Below, piece after piece: positions 1 to 6,497 of a DNA stretch of 14,516 nucleotides (positions are counted from its first letter, which is position 1; each line of letters opens with the position of its first letter). Source of the DNA: JBDTRY01 sp039931435 (GTDB lineage Bacteria > Acidobacteriota > Thermoanaerobaculia > Gp7-AA8); NCBI GenBank assembly GCA_039931435.1, contig JBDTRY010000081.1, positions 1-14,516 of the forward strand. The letters run 5' to 3'. A program made the translations under genes and the position numbers. Under the pieces are notes generated by a model. The model saw nothing but the letters and a program-made list of their open reading frames with translations, was not told the origin of the DNA and made no database searches.

Positions 1-13
1 CTAGTCAGACTAG
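1..13. repeat. 13-bp perfect palindrome at window edge
   Basis: CTAGTC, one central A, then GACTAG: a perfect inverted repeat at the very start of the window. It lies about 140 nt beyond the stop of the first minus-strand gene. It is too short to assign a role, and its outer context is cut off. Confidence 0.4.
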
Positions 14-100
14 TCACCCTATGGCAGGGCGTCAAGGGTGGTCCGGGCTGCTCGATGGAGAATCGTTGCGTCGGTCGGTATGCGGAACTCTTTCCAGGTC

Positions 101-136
101 GCCCAACGCTATGCGGATTTGATGCATTTGTTGGGT
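101..136 (-). terminator. Hairpin downstream of the 105-aa gene, possible terminator
   Basis: GCCCAAC (101-107) pairs with GTTGGGT (130-136), with one G-U pair. Nested inside, ATGC (111-114) pairs with GCAT (124-127). The structure begins about 16 nt past the stop of the minus-strand gene ending at 152, where a terminator would sit. There is no T-run, so intrinsic termination is uncertain. The outer arms also fit the integron attC core consensus (RYYYAAC and GTTRRRY), but 36 bp is shorter than known attC sites. Confidence 0.35.
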
Positions 137-151
137 CCTGGCTGCATGGCT

Positions 152-469
152 CTACTTCTTATGAAGCTGCAACACATTGCTGGAGCCAGACGGAGCCTTG
201 CTGGTGCCTGCTTTTCGCAACACCGATGGCGCAACATTCCAATGCTCGCCACTGTCGGTGATGACCGTGACCGTCTTCTTGTTGTAGCGAGTCAGGATAC
301 CAAACACCGCCGGGCGTCCCTCAGGCTGGAAAAAGACCCGCTCACCGATTCTGAATTCCAACATGGTTGAATAAGCGCGCATCTGTTGAAGAAAGCGAAG
401 ACGCTCGACGACTCGACTGTTCAGACTGACGAGTTCAGGTTCGCTGAGATTGTCGATGTCAATGTCCAT
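152..469 (-). CDS. Conserved hypothetical protein, 105 aa
   Basis: No function is assigned. The ATG at 469 is preceded by GGAG with a 7-nt spacer, so I prefer it to the in-frame upstream start at 553, which would add 28 residues read through a repeat-like hairpin. The protein opens MDIDIDNLSEPELVSLNSRV, then has a helical stretch (about residues 18-37). A compact beta-rich part follows (about 38-88) with EFRIGERVFFQPEGRP, FGILTRYNKKTVTVIT and HWNVAPSVLRK. The tail is Ser/Lys-rich. The middle looks like a small SH3-like barrel of the kind that binds nucleic acid or protein, which is only a guess from its pattern. I recall similar short proteins in many bacteria. It is intracellular, with no signal peptide or membrane segment, and is probably transcribed alone: the next gene upstream is 258 nt away. 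Confidence 0.8.
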   Translation of the reverse strand: MDIDIDNLSEPELVSLNSRVVERLRFLQQMRAYSTMLEFRIGERVFFQPEGRPAVFGILTRYNKKTVTVITDSGEHWNVAPSVLRKAGTSKAPSGSSNVLQLHKK

Positions 470-505
470 ACCGATTCTCCGATTTTCTTGATGTCCGATG
501 GAGGA

Positions 506-571
506 TGTTAACTGGCGGAACGCCCCGACGCTGGCCAGGTTGAAGTCACGCACCCGCCTGTCTGGTTAAGC
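506..571 (-). repeat. 66-bp foldable element with paired ends (attC-like or dispersed repeat)
   Basis: On the plus strand TTAAC (508-512) and GGCGG (514-518) are mirrored by CCGCC (554-558) and GTTAA (565-569). The ends fold onto each other as two stems with unequal spacers (1 and 6 nt). Read on the minus strand, the entry end GCTTAAC fits the attC consensus RYYYAAC. The exit end GTTAACA fits GTTRRRY at only 5 of 7 positions. The 66-bp length is within the attC size range. The minus strand also encodes a 26-aa peptide (588 to 508) starting MTPNPPLNQTGG, which I associate from memory with dispersed repeats in environmental genomes. It lies in the 258-nt gap between the DUF4256 and 105-aa genes. 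The assignment is uncertain. Confidence 0.35.
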
Positions 572-727
572 GGAGGATTGGGCGTCATTTCGCGCTTCAT
601 GCCGCAAGGTCCGCCTTCGAGTATAACGTGCTCAGGGAACCCTCTGCGCTGCACCATCACGACGCGGCGGTTCTTGGACCGCCCGCCGAACGCGCGCTGC
701 TTTTCTCATTGGCGTCCGACGCCTGGC

Positions 728-1279
728 TCACACCTCAAGTGCAAGCGAGGCGCGGAAGCCTCTAGCAGCGTAATACGACTGCGCACCGTTGTGATACAGG
801 AACACCTTGCCATAGCGTCGCTCGCAGAACAGGGCTCCGCCGAGTGAGCGGACCTCGGGTGGTGTTTCGACCCAGCTCGAGGTCTTCGTATCGAACTCAC
901 CGAGTGTCTGCAACTTCCTGTACTGCTCCTCCGTCAACAGGTCGATGCCCATCGCCGCCGCCGTCTTCACAGCGCTGCCTTCCGGCTTGTTCTCTTTCCT
1001 GGAGTCCAGCGCTTCGCGGTCGTAGCAGAGGCTCCTCCGACCTGCCGGACTCTCTGCAGAGCAATCGCAGAAGGTAAGGCGACCGGTCTCGTTGTCTTGC
1101 CCGATCACGTCCGGCTCGCCGCCCGTCTTTTCCATCGCAAGAAGCGACGCCAGCGCTTCAGGACTGGCTTCGAGCCCAGCCTGCACTTTGGCCCATGCGA
1201 GACCTTTGTGCCGATGCATGTGTTTCTCGAAGCGAGATTTCAGGGTTTGCAGCAGCTTCTCGCGTTCTTGCGCTTTCAT
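728..1279 (-). CDS. DUF4256 family protein, 183 aa
   Basis: This is a full-length match to my memory of the DUF4256 family, which is usually about 185-190 residues and has no known function. Diagnostic stretches in order are the helical N-terminus LKSRFEKHMHRHKGLAW (13-29), EKTGGEPDVIG (50-60), FCDCSAESPAGRRSLCYDRE (70-89), GIDLLTEEQYRKLQ (111-124), FDTKTSSWVETP (129-140) and GGALFCERRYGKVFLYHNGA (147-166), followed by QSYYAARGFR. The CDC pair (71-73), Cys85 and Cys152 with neighbouring Asp/Glu could bind a metal or be redox-active, but this is not established. It is cytoplasmic: no signal peptide or membrane segment. The ATG at 1279 gives the usual family N-terminus, although its ribosome site is weak. 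It lies 155 nt downstream of the YCII gene on the same strand, so co-transcription is possible but not evident. Confidence 0.9.
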   Translation of the reverse strand: MKAQEREKLLQTLKSRFEKHMHRHKGLAWAKVQAGLEASPEALASLLAMEKTGGEPDVIGQDNETGRLTFCDCSAESPAGRRSLCYDREALDSRKENKPEGSAVKTAAAMGIDLLTEEQYRKLQTLGEFDTKTSSWVETPPEVRSLGGALFCERRYGKVFLYHNGAQSYYAARGFRASLALEV

Positions 1280-1434
1280 GGTGTCCAGTTGCCCTTCTTT
1301 CGTGGACCGGTTGTCAATTGGGGTCGCGCGGACGCCCTCACTCGTTCAAACTGCAGGATGGCGCCATTCGAAGTATCCGAAGACCGCAAAAGAGGACCAC
1401 CCGGGTCGCCTTCATCGGCTTGTCAGGCGTCGCT

Positions 1435-1896
1435 TCACTCCGGCGGTGCGATCTTTTCATGCAGGGCATTGACGCCCATCAGCGCGGCGGATGCATACAG
1501 GCGATGATACTCCGCAACCATTTCGCCGCTCTTGATCACAGGATCCGTGGCCACAAGCGCCTGCGCTTTTTCAGGAGTATCAACAGCAAAGATGAACATT
1601 CCGCGCCAGTCGTTCTTGTCGCCAAACGGACCAGCGATCGCCAGTTTTCCTTCTGCTGCCAGTCGCTTGATGTTGGCGAAGTGTCCTTTGAACATTTCTT
1701 CCCGAGCTGGACCATCAGGGACACGGTGCGGGCCCGTCCTCTGAATGACAAGCACGTAACTGCGCATGCCATGCTCGTCAGCGCCAAACTGCCTGGCCAG
1801 TGCAACGTCTACGGGGCGAGGTTGAACGGCTTGCTGGGCATGAGCCAATTGTGCAAGTCCCATACAGATTGACAGCGTGAGGGCAATGGCTCGCAT
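1435..1896 (-). CDS. Secreted YCII-domain protein, 153 aa
   Basis: The ATG at 1896 follows a perfect AGGAGG (1901-1906) with a 4-nt spacer, so the in-frame upstream starts are rejected. Residues 1-20 form a signal peptide with a hydrophobic core (AIALTLSICMGLAQL) and an AHA cleavage motif before QQ. The mature part is a YCII-like alpha/beta fold: strand RSYVLVIQ, helix EEMFKGHFANIKRLAAEGKL with the family histidine at 72, GPFG (89-92), strand RGMFIFAV, helix TPEKAQALV and the conserved ATDP with Asp118. YCII proteins are small ferredoxin-like folds, and some are dehydrochlorinase- or dioxygenase-like with a His/Asp site. Most are cytoplasmic, so export is less usual. The substrate is unknown. 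It is divergently placed to kinase 1, with 291 nt between the start codons. Confidence 0.85.
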   Translation of the reverse strand: MRAIALTLSICMGLAQLAHAQQAVQPRPVDVALARQFGADEHGMRSYVLVIQRTGPHRVPDGPAREEMFKGHFANIKRLAAEGKLAIAGPFGDKNDWRGMFIFAVDTPEKAQALVATDPVIKSGEMVAEYHRLYASAALMGVNALHEKIAPPE

Positions 1897-2039
1897 GATT
1901 CCTCCTGGCGGAAGACATGATACTGGTCGCTTCTTCATTTGCTCGCTGGCCTGGCGAAAAGAGGGCCAGTCGGTTGGCCGCTTTTCTTTCTGGCAAAGGG
2001 CACAGCGGAATGTGCGGAACCAGGGATCCTTCATCAGGA

Positions 2040-2160
2040 GGAGAAGGCGGGATCGAGCGGTCGATCGTAGGAGCGGGCGTTGGTCCCGTGCTCGGGGCTG
2101 GGGTTGGAGACGCGAGACTCGACTTCTCAGCGATCACGTTCGGGGCTCCGCCCGTCTGTG
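2040..2160. repeat. Degenerate GACTCGGGGCT-type repeat upstream of kinase 1
   Basis: This intergenic stretch is rich in imperfect units such as GCTCGGGGCTGGGG, GCGAGACTCGA (2112-2122) and TTCGGGGCTC (2139-2148). The last two words recur exactly and in the same order inside kinase 1 (2425-2435 and 2445-2454), where they encode an insert in the kinase domain. I see no gene in 1897-2187. It also has a CTGGCC/GGCCAG inverted repeat (1946-1951 and 1964-1969) close to the YCII start. Confidence 0.5.
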
Positions 2161-2165
2161 GGTGC

Positions 2166-2171
2166 TATCCT
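2166..2171 (+). promoter_or_regulatory. Candidate -10 box of kinase 1
   Basis: TATCCT preceded by TGC gives an extended -10 form (TGnTATnnT), ending 16 nt before the ATG at 2188. No good -35 hexamer is seen at 16-18 nt. Transcription starting here would leave a leader of about 10 nt with at most a weak ribosome site (ACGGGA). The prediction rests on consensus only. Confidence 0.4.
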
Positions 2172-2187
2172 TCCAACTCTGACGGGA

Positions 2188-4887
2188 ATGCTGAAACCGG
2201 GAACCCGCCTCGGGCCGTACGAGATCGTTGACTCCATCGGGAGCGGCGGCATGGGAGAGGTCTACCGTGCGCGCGACACGCGGCTCGACCGCAGCGTGGC
2301 GGTCAAGATTCTGCCGACCGAGCTTGCCCAGGACGCTCCGCTCCGGCTTCGCTTCGAGAGGGAAGCGAAGACCATTTCCCAGTTCAATCACCCGCACATC
2401 TGTACCCTTTACGATGTTGGCGAGGCGAGACTCGATACTGGAGATTCGGGGCTCGATGCAGAGCTGACGGGCGGAGACCCGACCCTTCGGCCTCCAGCCT
2501 CGAGCCTCTCGTACCTGGTCATGGAGTTGTGTGATGGCCAATCTCTGGCCGATCGGCTGATGAAGGGTCCGCTGCCGATTGATCAGGCACTGACGATCGC
2601 CATCCAGATCGCCGACGCGCTCGATCGGGCACACCGCAGCGGAATCGTTCATCGCGATCTCAAGCCTGGAAACATCATGCTCACACGCTCCGGGGCAAAA
2701 CTTCTCGACTTCGGCCTGGCCAAAGGGCGCGCGCAGGAGCTGTCCGGAGAGAATGAGCTTACGGCGCTTCTGACGCACGAGAAGCCGCTCACCGCAGAGG
2801 GGACGATCGTCGGAACGTTTCAGTACATGGCGCCTGAGCAGCTCGAAGGTGTGGAGGCCGATGCGCGCAGCGACATCTTCGCCTTCGGCGCGGTGCTCTA
2901 TGAGATGGTGACGGGCAAGCGCGCGTTTGATGGAAAGACGCGCGCAAGTGTCATCGCCTCCATTCTGGAGCGCGAGCCCGTCCCGATCTCGACAGCCCAA
3001 CCGCTCGCTCCGGCGGCGCTGGAGCGAATCGTCAGCGCCTGTCTGGCCAAGTCGCCTGACGAGCGCTGGCAGAGTGCGCTCGACCTGAAGCGGGAGCTGG
3101 AGTGGCTTCTGGCACCTGCCATCGAGGCGGCGCCAGCTCCGCACCGCTTCGCTTTGCGCGCGCCGGTGATCGCAGCCCTGGTCATCCTCCCCTTTCTCGC
3201 CGCGGCCGGCACCTTCCTCGGGATGCGGGCCACCGCGTCCGTCCCGCGGCGGATGGTGTCGAATCTCATCGCGCCTGCCGGCACGCAGTTCGTCGTCACC
3301 GGCGACGCCGCCGGTCCGGTCACGCTTTCTCCGGACGGTCACTACGCTGCCTTCGTTGCCACCAACGGCACTGTCCCGGAGCTGTGGCTGCAATCGCTCG
3401 ACAGCGGCACGGCCCGGAAGCTTCCCGGAACCGCGAACGCCATGTTTCCTTTCTGGAGTCCCGACAGTCGCTCGATCGCCTTCTTCGCCGAGGCGAGGAT
3501 GATGGCCATCGAAGTCGACGGAGCAACGCCCAGGGAGATCAGCTACGCGGCGGACGCGCGGGGTGCTGTCTGGACTCCCGGCGGTCAGATCATCTTCGCG
3601 CCATTCACACAGACCGGCCTCTTCTCCGTGGCCGCCACCGGCGGGACGCCGAAGCAGATCACCTTTCCCAAGACGCCGTACACCACGCATCGCTGGCCTT
3701 CCCTTCTGCTCGACGGGCAGCACATGATCTACCTCCAGGCCATGCACGGTTCTCCCGACGATCCCGGAACCTCCATCGTCATCGCCAGGCTGGACGGAAC
3801 CGAAGCGCGTACGCTGATGCCCTCCAGCACCAGCGGAGTGATCTACCGGAACTCGATTCTCTTCGTCCGCGGCGGACGGCTCTTCGCCCAGCGGCTGGAG
3901 AACGGGGCGCTGAGCGGCCCGGCCATGGCGTTGTTCGATCGCGTGCTCACCGATCCGGGCACGTGGCGCGCTGTCTTCTCCGTGTCGGATGACGGCCTGC
4001 TCAGCATGTACCCCGCCAGTGCGGGGAGTACAGCGCTGCGGCTCGTCTGGCTCGACAGCAGCGGAAAGGAGACAGGAGATGCGGGAGCTGCGGCCATCTA
4101 TCGCGACGTGGCTCTCTCGCCTGACGGCGAGAAGCTGGCCCTGTCGGTGGGCGACCCGAACGCCATTCTCTACATCGAAGATCTTCGCCGCGGCGTGCGG
4201 TCGCGACTGGTCTTCCGCAACTCGAGCGCGCTCCCGGTCTGGACACCCGACAGCCGGTTCATCGTCTTTCAGCAGCTCCTGGAGGACGGGTCGTACGCGC
4301 TCATGATCAAGCCGGCGGATGGCAGCGCGGTGGAGCGAACGATCCTCAAGGAACGAGCAGCGATGCAGCCGACCTCAATCGACGCCGAGCGCGGAATCCT
4401 CCTCTTCAACACCAGAGTGAACGGAGATCCCGATATCGACGCCGTGCCCCTCAACGGAGGTGCGGTGCGTACGGTTGTTGGCGGGCCGGGACAACAGTTG
4501 AACGGAACCCTTTCGCCCGATGGACACTGGCTCGCGTACATCGAGAGCGGACCGGGTGGCCGCTACACCTACGTCACCACCTACCCCGAGGCCGGACCGA
4601 AATGGCAGGTATCGGAGGATGCCGCGTACAAGCTGTGGTGGACCGCGGGCGGGAAGGAGATCCGTTACCTGCGCGACGACGGTGAGATGCGAAGCGTCTC
4701 CGTCACCCTCGAGGGGAAGGCCCCGCAGTTCGGGCCGCCGCGCCCGGGCAGCCGCGTAAACATCAACACCAATCGTCAGGCCATCTCACTGAGCGCCGAC
4801 GGATCGCGCTTCGTCGCCGCGGTGCTGAGCAGGTCGGATCCCGGCCCGGCCATTCTGGTGACAAACTTCGACCAGTCATTGCCGTAG
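2188..4887 (+). CDS. Membrane Ser/Thr protein kinase with PD40 beta-propeller (kinase 1), 899 aa
   Basis: This is a PknB-type (Hanks) kinase. It has a glycine loop GSGGMGEVY (18-26), ATP lysine K40, alpha-C Glu59, HRDLKPGN (155-162, catalytic Asp157), DFG (174-176), an activation loop with PLTAEGTIVGT and APE (215-217), so all catalytic residues are present. A single hydrophobic helix follows at about 326-346. The rest (about 350-899) is a TolB/PD40-like propeller with repeats such as LSPDG (380-384), WSPDS (423-427), LSPDG (643-647), WTPDS (685-689) and LSPDG (775-779). Expected topology is a cytoplasmic kinase and an extracytoplasmic propeller, which would sense or bind an unknown ligand or partner. 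The start is the ATG that gives the family N-terminus MLKPGTRLGPYEI; an in-frame ATG at 2080 is rejected because it reads through a repeat. Residues 80-107 are a low-complexity insert between beta4 and beta5. It probably acts alone; the next plus-strand gene is over 800 nt away. Confidence 0.93.
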   Translation: MLKPGTRLGPYEIVDSIGSGGMGEVYRARDTRLDRSVAVKILPTELAQDAPLRLRFEREAKTISQFNHPHICTLYDVGEARLDTGDSGLDAELTGGDPTLRPPASSLSYLVMELCDGQSLADRLMKGPLPIDQALTIAIQIADALDRAHRSGIVHRDLKPGNIMLTRSGAKLLDFGLAKGRAQELSGENELTALLTHEKPLTAEGTIVGTFQYMAPEQLEGVEADARSDIFAFGAVLYEMVTGKRAFDGKTRASVIASILEREPVPISTAQPLAPAALERIVSACLAKSPDERWQSALDLKRELEWLLAPAIEAAPAPHRFALRAPVIAALVILPFLAAAGTFLGMRATASVPRRMVSNLIAPAGTQFVVTGDAAGPVTLSPDGHYAAFVATNGTVPELWLQSLDSGTARKLPGTANAMFPFWSPDSRSIAFFAEARMMAIEVDGATPREISYAADARGAVWTPGGQIIFAPFTQTGLFSVAATGGTPKQITFPKTPYTTHRWPSLLLDGQHMIYLQAMHGSPDDPGTSIVIARLDGTEARTLMPSSTSGVIYRNSILFVRGGRLFAQRLENGALSGPAMALFDRVLTDPGTWRAVFSVSDDGLLSMYPASAGSTALRLVWLDSSGKETGDAGAAAIYRDVALSPDGEKLALSVGDPNAILYIEDLRRGVRSRLVFRNSSALPVWTPDSRFIVFQQLLEDGSYALMIKPADGSAVERTILKERAAMQPTSIDAERGILLFNTRVNGDPDIDAVPLNGGAVRTVVGGPGQQLNGTLSPDGHWLAYIESGPGGRYTYVTTYPEAGPKWQVSEDAAYKLWWTAGGKEIRYLRDDGEMRSVSVTLEGKAPQFGPPRPGSRVNINTNRQAISLSADGSRFVAAVLSRSDPGPAILVTNFDQSLP
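2425..2510 (+). repeat. In-frame repeat-derived insert within the kinase 1 domain
   Basis: GCGAGACTCGA (2425-2435) and TTCGGGGCTC (2445-2454) match words in the noncoding region upstream of the gene. The encoded residues (about 80-107, including RLDTGDSGLD and LTGGDPTLRPPASS) lie between DVGE and YLVMEL, which related kinases usually join by a few residues. An intergenic repeat may have inserted in frame into a permissive loop. The same loop in kinase 2 is shorter and shares no obvious sequence. Confidence 0.45.
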
Positions 4888-4993
4888 GATTCTGCGCGGC
4901 AGAAGAGGCGCCCTCCTGCGAGAGCGGTTCAGCGGCTCACATCCGCCGGATTCTCATCACGCAAGGGGCTTCGACCGAGGAGGCTGTCCCGGG

Positions 4994-5016
4994 CTCCGCT
5001 GTTTCGCTAAGCGGAG
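4994..5016 (+). terminator. Hairpin downstream of kinase 1, weak terminator candidate
   Basis: CTCCGCT (4994-5000) and AGCGGAG (5010-5016) form a perfect 7-bp stem with a 9-nt loop, 106 nt past the kinase 1 stop. There is no U-tract after it (GAGCAGGGGG follows), so it may belong to the adjoining repeat instead of terminating transcription. Confidence 0.35.
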
Positions 5017-5021
5017 AGCAG

Positions 5022-5035
5022 GGGGACGGAGCTTC
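5022..5035 (-). repeat. Solitary inverted copy of the 14-bp repeat end
   Basis: GGGGACGGAGCTTC is the exact reverse complement of GAAGCTCCGTCCCC, the right-end sequence of the two dispersed elements. It stands alone about 75 nt left of copy A, so it may be a remnant of another element or the true left end of a longer one. Confidence 0.6.
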
Positions 5036-5109
5036 GGTTTTCGGGCTCAACTCCAGATACGGTGGCCTCGATCGGCGATCTCCAGTCGACTCAGGGGCAC
5101 GAAGGAAGC

Positions 5110-5310
5110 GGACGGAGCGTGGGTTGTCGGCTCACCGTGGCTGACCGAGTCGGATTCCGCAGAAATTTCTTCAGGTCAGCAGGTTGAGCTCCGGCGGACA
5201 GGGGTAGGCGTTGGGGGCCGACCTTCGTATCTCTCGCTGCTCTGGCTCGAATGAAGCGCCACCCCTCGGTCGCGCACGAATGCCTGGCAGAGAAACGAAG
5301 CTCCGTCCCC
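5110..5310 (+). mobile_element. Dispersed MITE-like repeat, copy A
   Basis: About 200 bp alignable along its whole length with 7376-7584 in the same orientation. Exact shared blocks are GGCTGACCGAGT (5139-5150), CTCTCGCTGCTCTGG (5231-5245), CGCGCACGAA (5271-5280) and a 25-bp right end (5291-5315) containing GAAGCTCCGTCCCC. The left end (GGACGGAGC at 5110-5118) is an imperfect inverted copy of the right end. It has no transposase gene and no conserved reading frame, so it resembles a non-autonomous element. The boundaries are approximate and I could not identify a target duplication. Confidence 0.65.
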
Positions 5311-5363
5311 AAGCTTTCCCCCCCCAAGCTCTCCCCAGAGAAACGAAGCTCCGTCCCCAAGCT
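5291..5363 (+). repeat. 48-nt-period direct repeat of the element's right end
   Basis: The same 25-bp sequence (containing AGAAACGAAGCTCCGTCCCC) occurs at 5291-5315 and 5339-5363 without mismatch. C-rich AAGCTTTCCCC and AAGCTCTCCCC units lie between and after. A partial copy, GAAGCTCCGTCCCC, follows at 5415-5428. This looks like local amplification of, or repeated insertion at, the element's right end. Confidence 0.7.
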
Positions 5364-5719
5364 CTCCCAAGCTCTCGCTACCGTTTGTGCGAGATCCCGT
5401 CCCAGAATCGGCGAGAAGCTCCGTCCCCGAGATCCCCCGAAGTGACAGAGATTCATCAAGCGAGGGTCCGCTGGCTGACAAGGCGGTGCACCTGAAGCGG
5501 GCAGACGGTGCCGCGAATCAATCTTGATACACTTGGGAACGTTCGCGGACAGGTGACCGCCGGCTGTCAGGAGCCTCATCTACGACAAGGCGAAAATCGC
5601 TGAATCGATCGGAGGCAGGGAAGAATAATTCCACCGTCGCTGGAACAGCGACCAGGCTGGCAGCAGATGCTCGACTCGCCGCGATACCCGGCGAACGAAC
5701 ACCGCTGAAGGAGCAGCAA

Positions 5720-6347
5720 ATGGCAGCTACTTTGGAAGAGCGATCACCCGAGGCGACAAAGCGACTGGCGCGGCTTGCTGGCGCCGTCTACTTGCTGCTC
5801 GGATTGGCAGCGGCTTTCGGCTCTTTTCATGCGCCTCTGGTCCAGGGCGACCTCAACGTTATCGGCCACCTTCTCATAAAGTCTGACCTCCGCTTTCGCA
5901 TTGGCGTCGTGAGCGACGTGGTCGCGATGGCGTTGTCGGTGCCCCTGGCGCTGCTTCTCTACGATTTGTTCGCGCCGGTCCACAGAATGCAATCAATGCT
6001 GATGGCTGTGCTGCTGCTTGTCGCGATGCCCGCTCGGCATGCTATTCCTTGGTCTGCACACCCACGGCGTTTTAGCGGTAGAGGTTTTCTGGGGGCTATG
6101 GCTACTGCCGTTCGGCCTGTTGGTAATACGCTCACGCTTTCTACCCCGTGTCCTTGGCGTTCTCCTTGTCATTGGGGGCGTGGCATATGTCGTACACAGT
6201 GTAGCCTCGCTCCTGTTGCCGGGTCAGCGCATCGTTGCCTTCGAGCGGGCCATCATGCTGGCGCGCGCCGCGGCCGAGTTTCCGATCATACTGTGGCTCC
6301 TGATCAAAGGGGCAGACGCACGTAACGTAAGCTCGAAAGCGGCGTAA
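5720..6347 (+). pseudogene. DUF4386-like membrane protein, frameshifted with an internal deletion
   Basis: A strong AAGGAG (5708-5713), 6 nt before the ATG at 5720, opens a frame encoding hydrophobic helices (about residues 18-38, 64-85 and 92-103). Homology then leaves this frame near 6026-6039. The C-terminal half continues in another frame (from about 6033) with MLFLGLHTHGVLAVEVFWGL, LPFGLLVIRSRFLPRVLGVL and FPIILWLLIKG, ending at TAA 6347. DUF4386 proteins are usually about 220-240 residues with six or seven helices. In full-length members the helix ending near VAMP and the segment MLFLxLHxxG are separated by some 30-40 residues that are missing here, so the lesion is an out-of-frame deletion and not a single-base slip. 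The family's function is unknown. An intact product cannot be made unless the sequence is wrong. Confidence 0.75.
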
Positions 6348-6487
6348 CCCTCGATGGCCAGGACCGTGGCCGCCACCGTGAGCCCCGACCGCCAGAGGAA
6401 GGCTTCGGTGACGATCCGCCCGACGGTGCAGATGAGTTCGAGGATGCCCAGGGCCATCCAGGGTTCCCAAGGCGCGCAAACCAGTTA
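6345..6487 (-). pseudogene. Possible DoxX-like membrane protein fragment
   Basis: The minus strand, directly after the toxin stop and a TAA at about 6489, reads LVCAPWEPWMALGILELICT, then VGRIVTEAFLWRSGLTVAAT and VLAIEG, running into the DUF4386 3' end. The pattern of small hydrophobic helices with LGxLELxCxxGLI and a following xLTVxAAxxLAI resembles the middle of DoxX-like proteins (usually about 120-130 aa). The first and last parts are absent and there is no proper start, so this would be a remnant. The match is by eye and weak; it could be chance antisense reading. Confidence 0.3.
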
Positions 6488-6497
6488 GACGGCGAGT

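Larger units (their letters stand above)
4888..5719. other. 832-nt gene-free stretch rich in repeats
   Basis: No convincing gene is present. Open frames here (for example minus strand 5579-5091) are made of repeat translation. Contents are a hairpin past kinase 1 (4994-5016), an inverted GAAGCTCCGTCCCC unit (5022-5035), dispersed element copy A (about 5110-5310), a 48-nt-period duplication of its right end (to 5363) and another unit at 5415-5428. From 5440 to 5700 I see nothing recognisable apart from the ribosome site of the next gene (AAGGAG, 5708-5713). Confidence 0.6.

Noticed and set aside
1280..1330. TTGACA on the minus strand (1312-1317) as a -35 for the DUF4256 gene
   Set aside because: No -10-like hexamer occurs at 16-18 nt, and the position is too close to the ATG at 1279 to be convincing.
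1195..1872. A 225-codon plus-strand frame across the YCII gene
   Set aside because: Antisense to the YCII gene, which has a perfect ribosome site, a signal peptide and family motifs. The plus-strand translation has no recognisable features.
2134..3747. A 537-codon open frame on the minus strand opposite kinase 1
   Set aside because: It lies fully antisense to the kinase and has Arg/Gly/Asp-rich content typical of antisense reading in GC-rich DNA. No motif or ribosome site is seen, and kinase 1 shows clear conserved motifs in its own frame.
5291..5428. Regularly repeated 25-mers considered as a CRISPR array
   Set aside because: There are only two full copies 48 nt apart plus one partial, the intervening DNA is itself repetitive and C-rich, and no cas genes are present.
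5091..5579. A 162-codon minus-strand frame in the repeat region
   Set aside because: Its sequence is the translation of the dispersed element and its duplicated ends (recurrent LGTELRFS), with no family resemblance.
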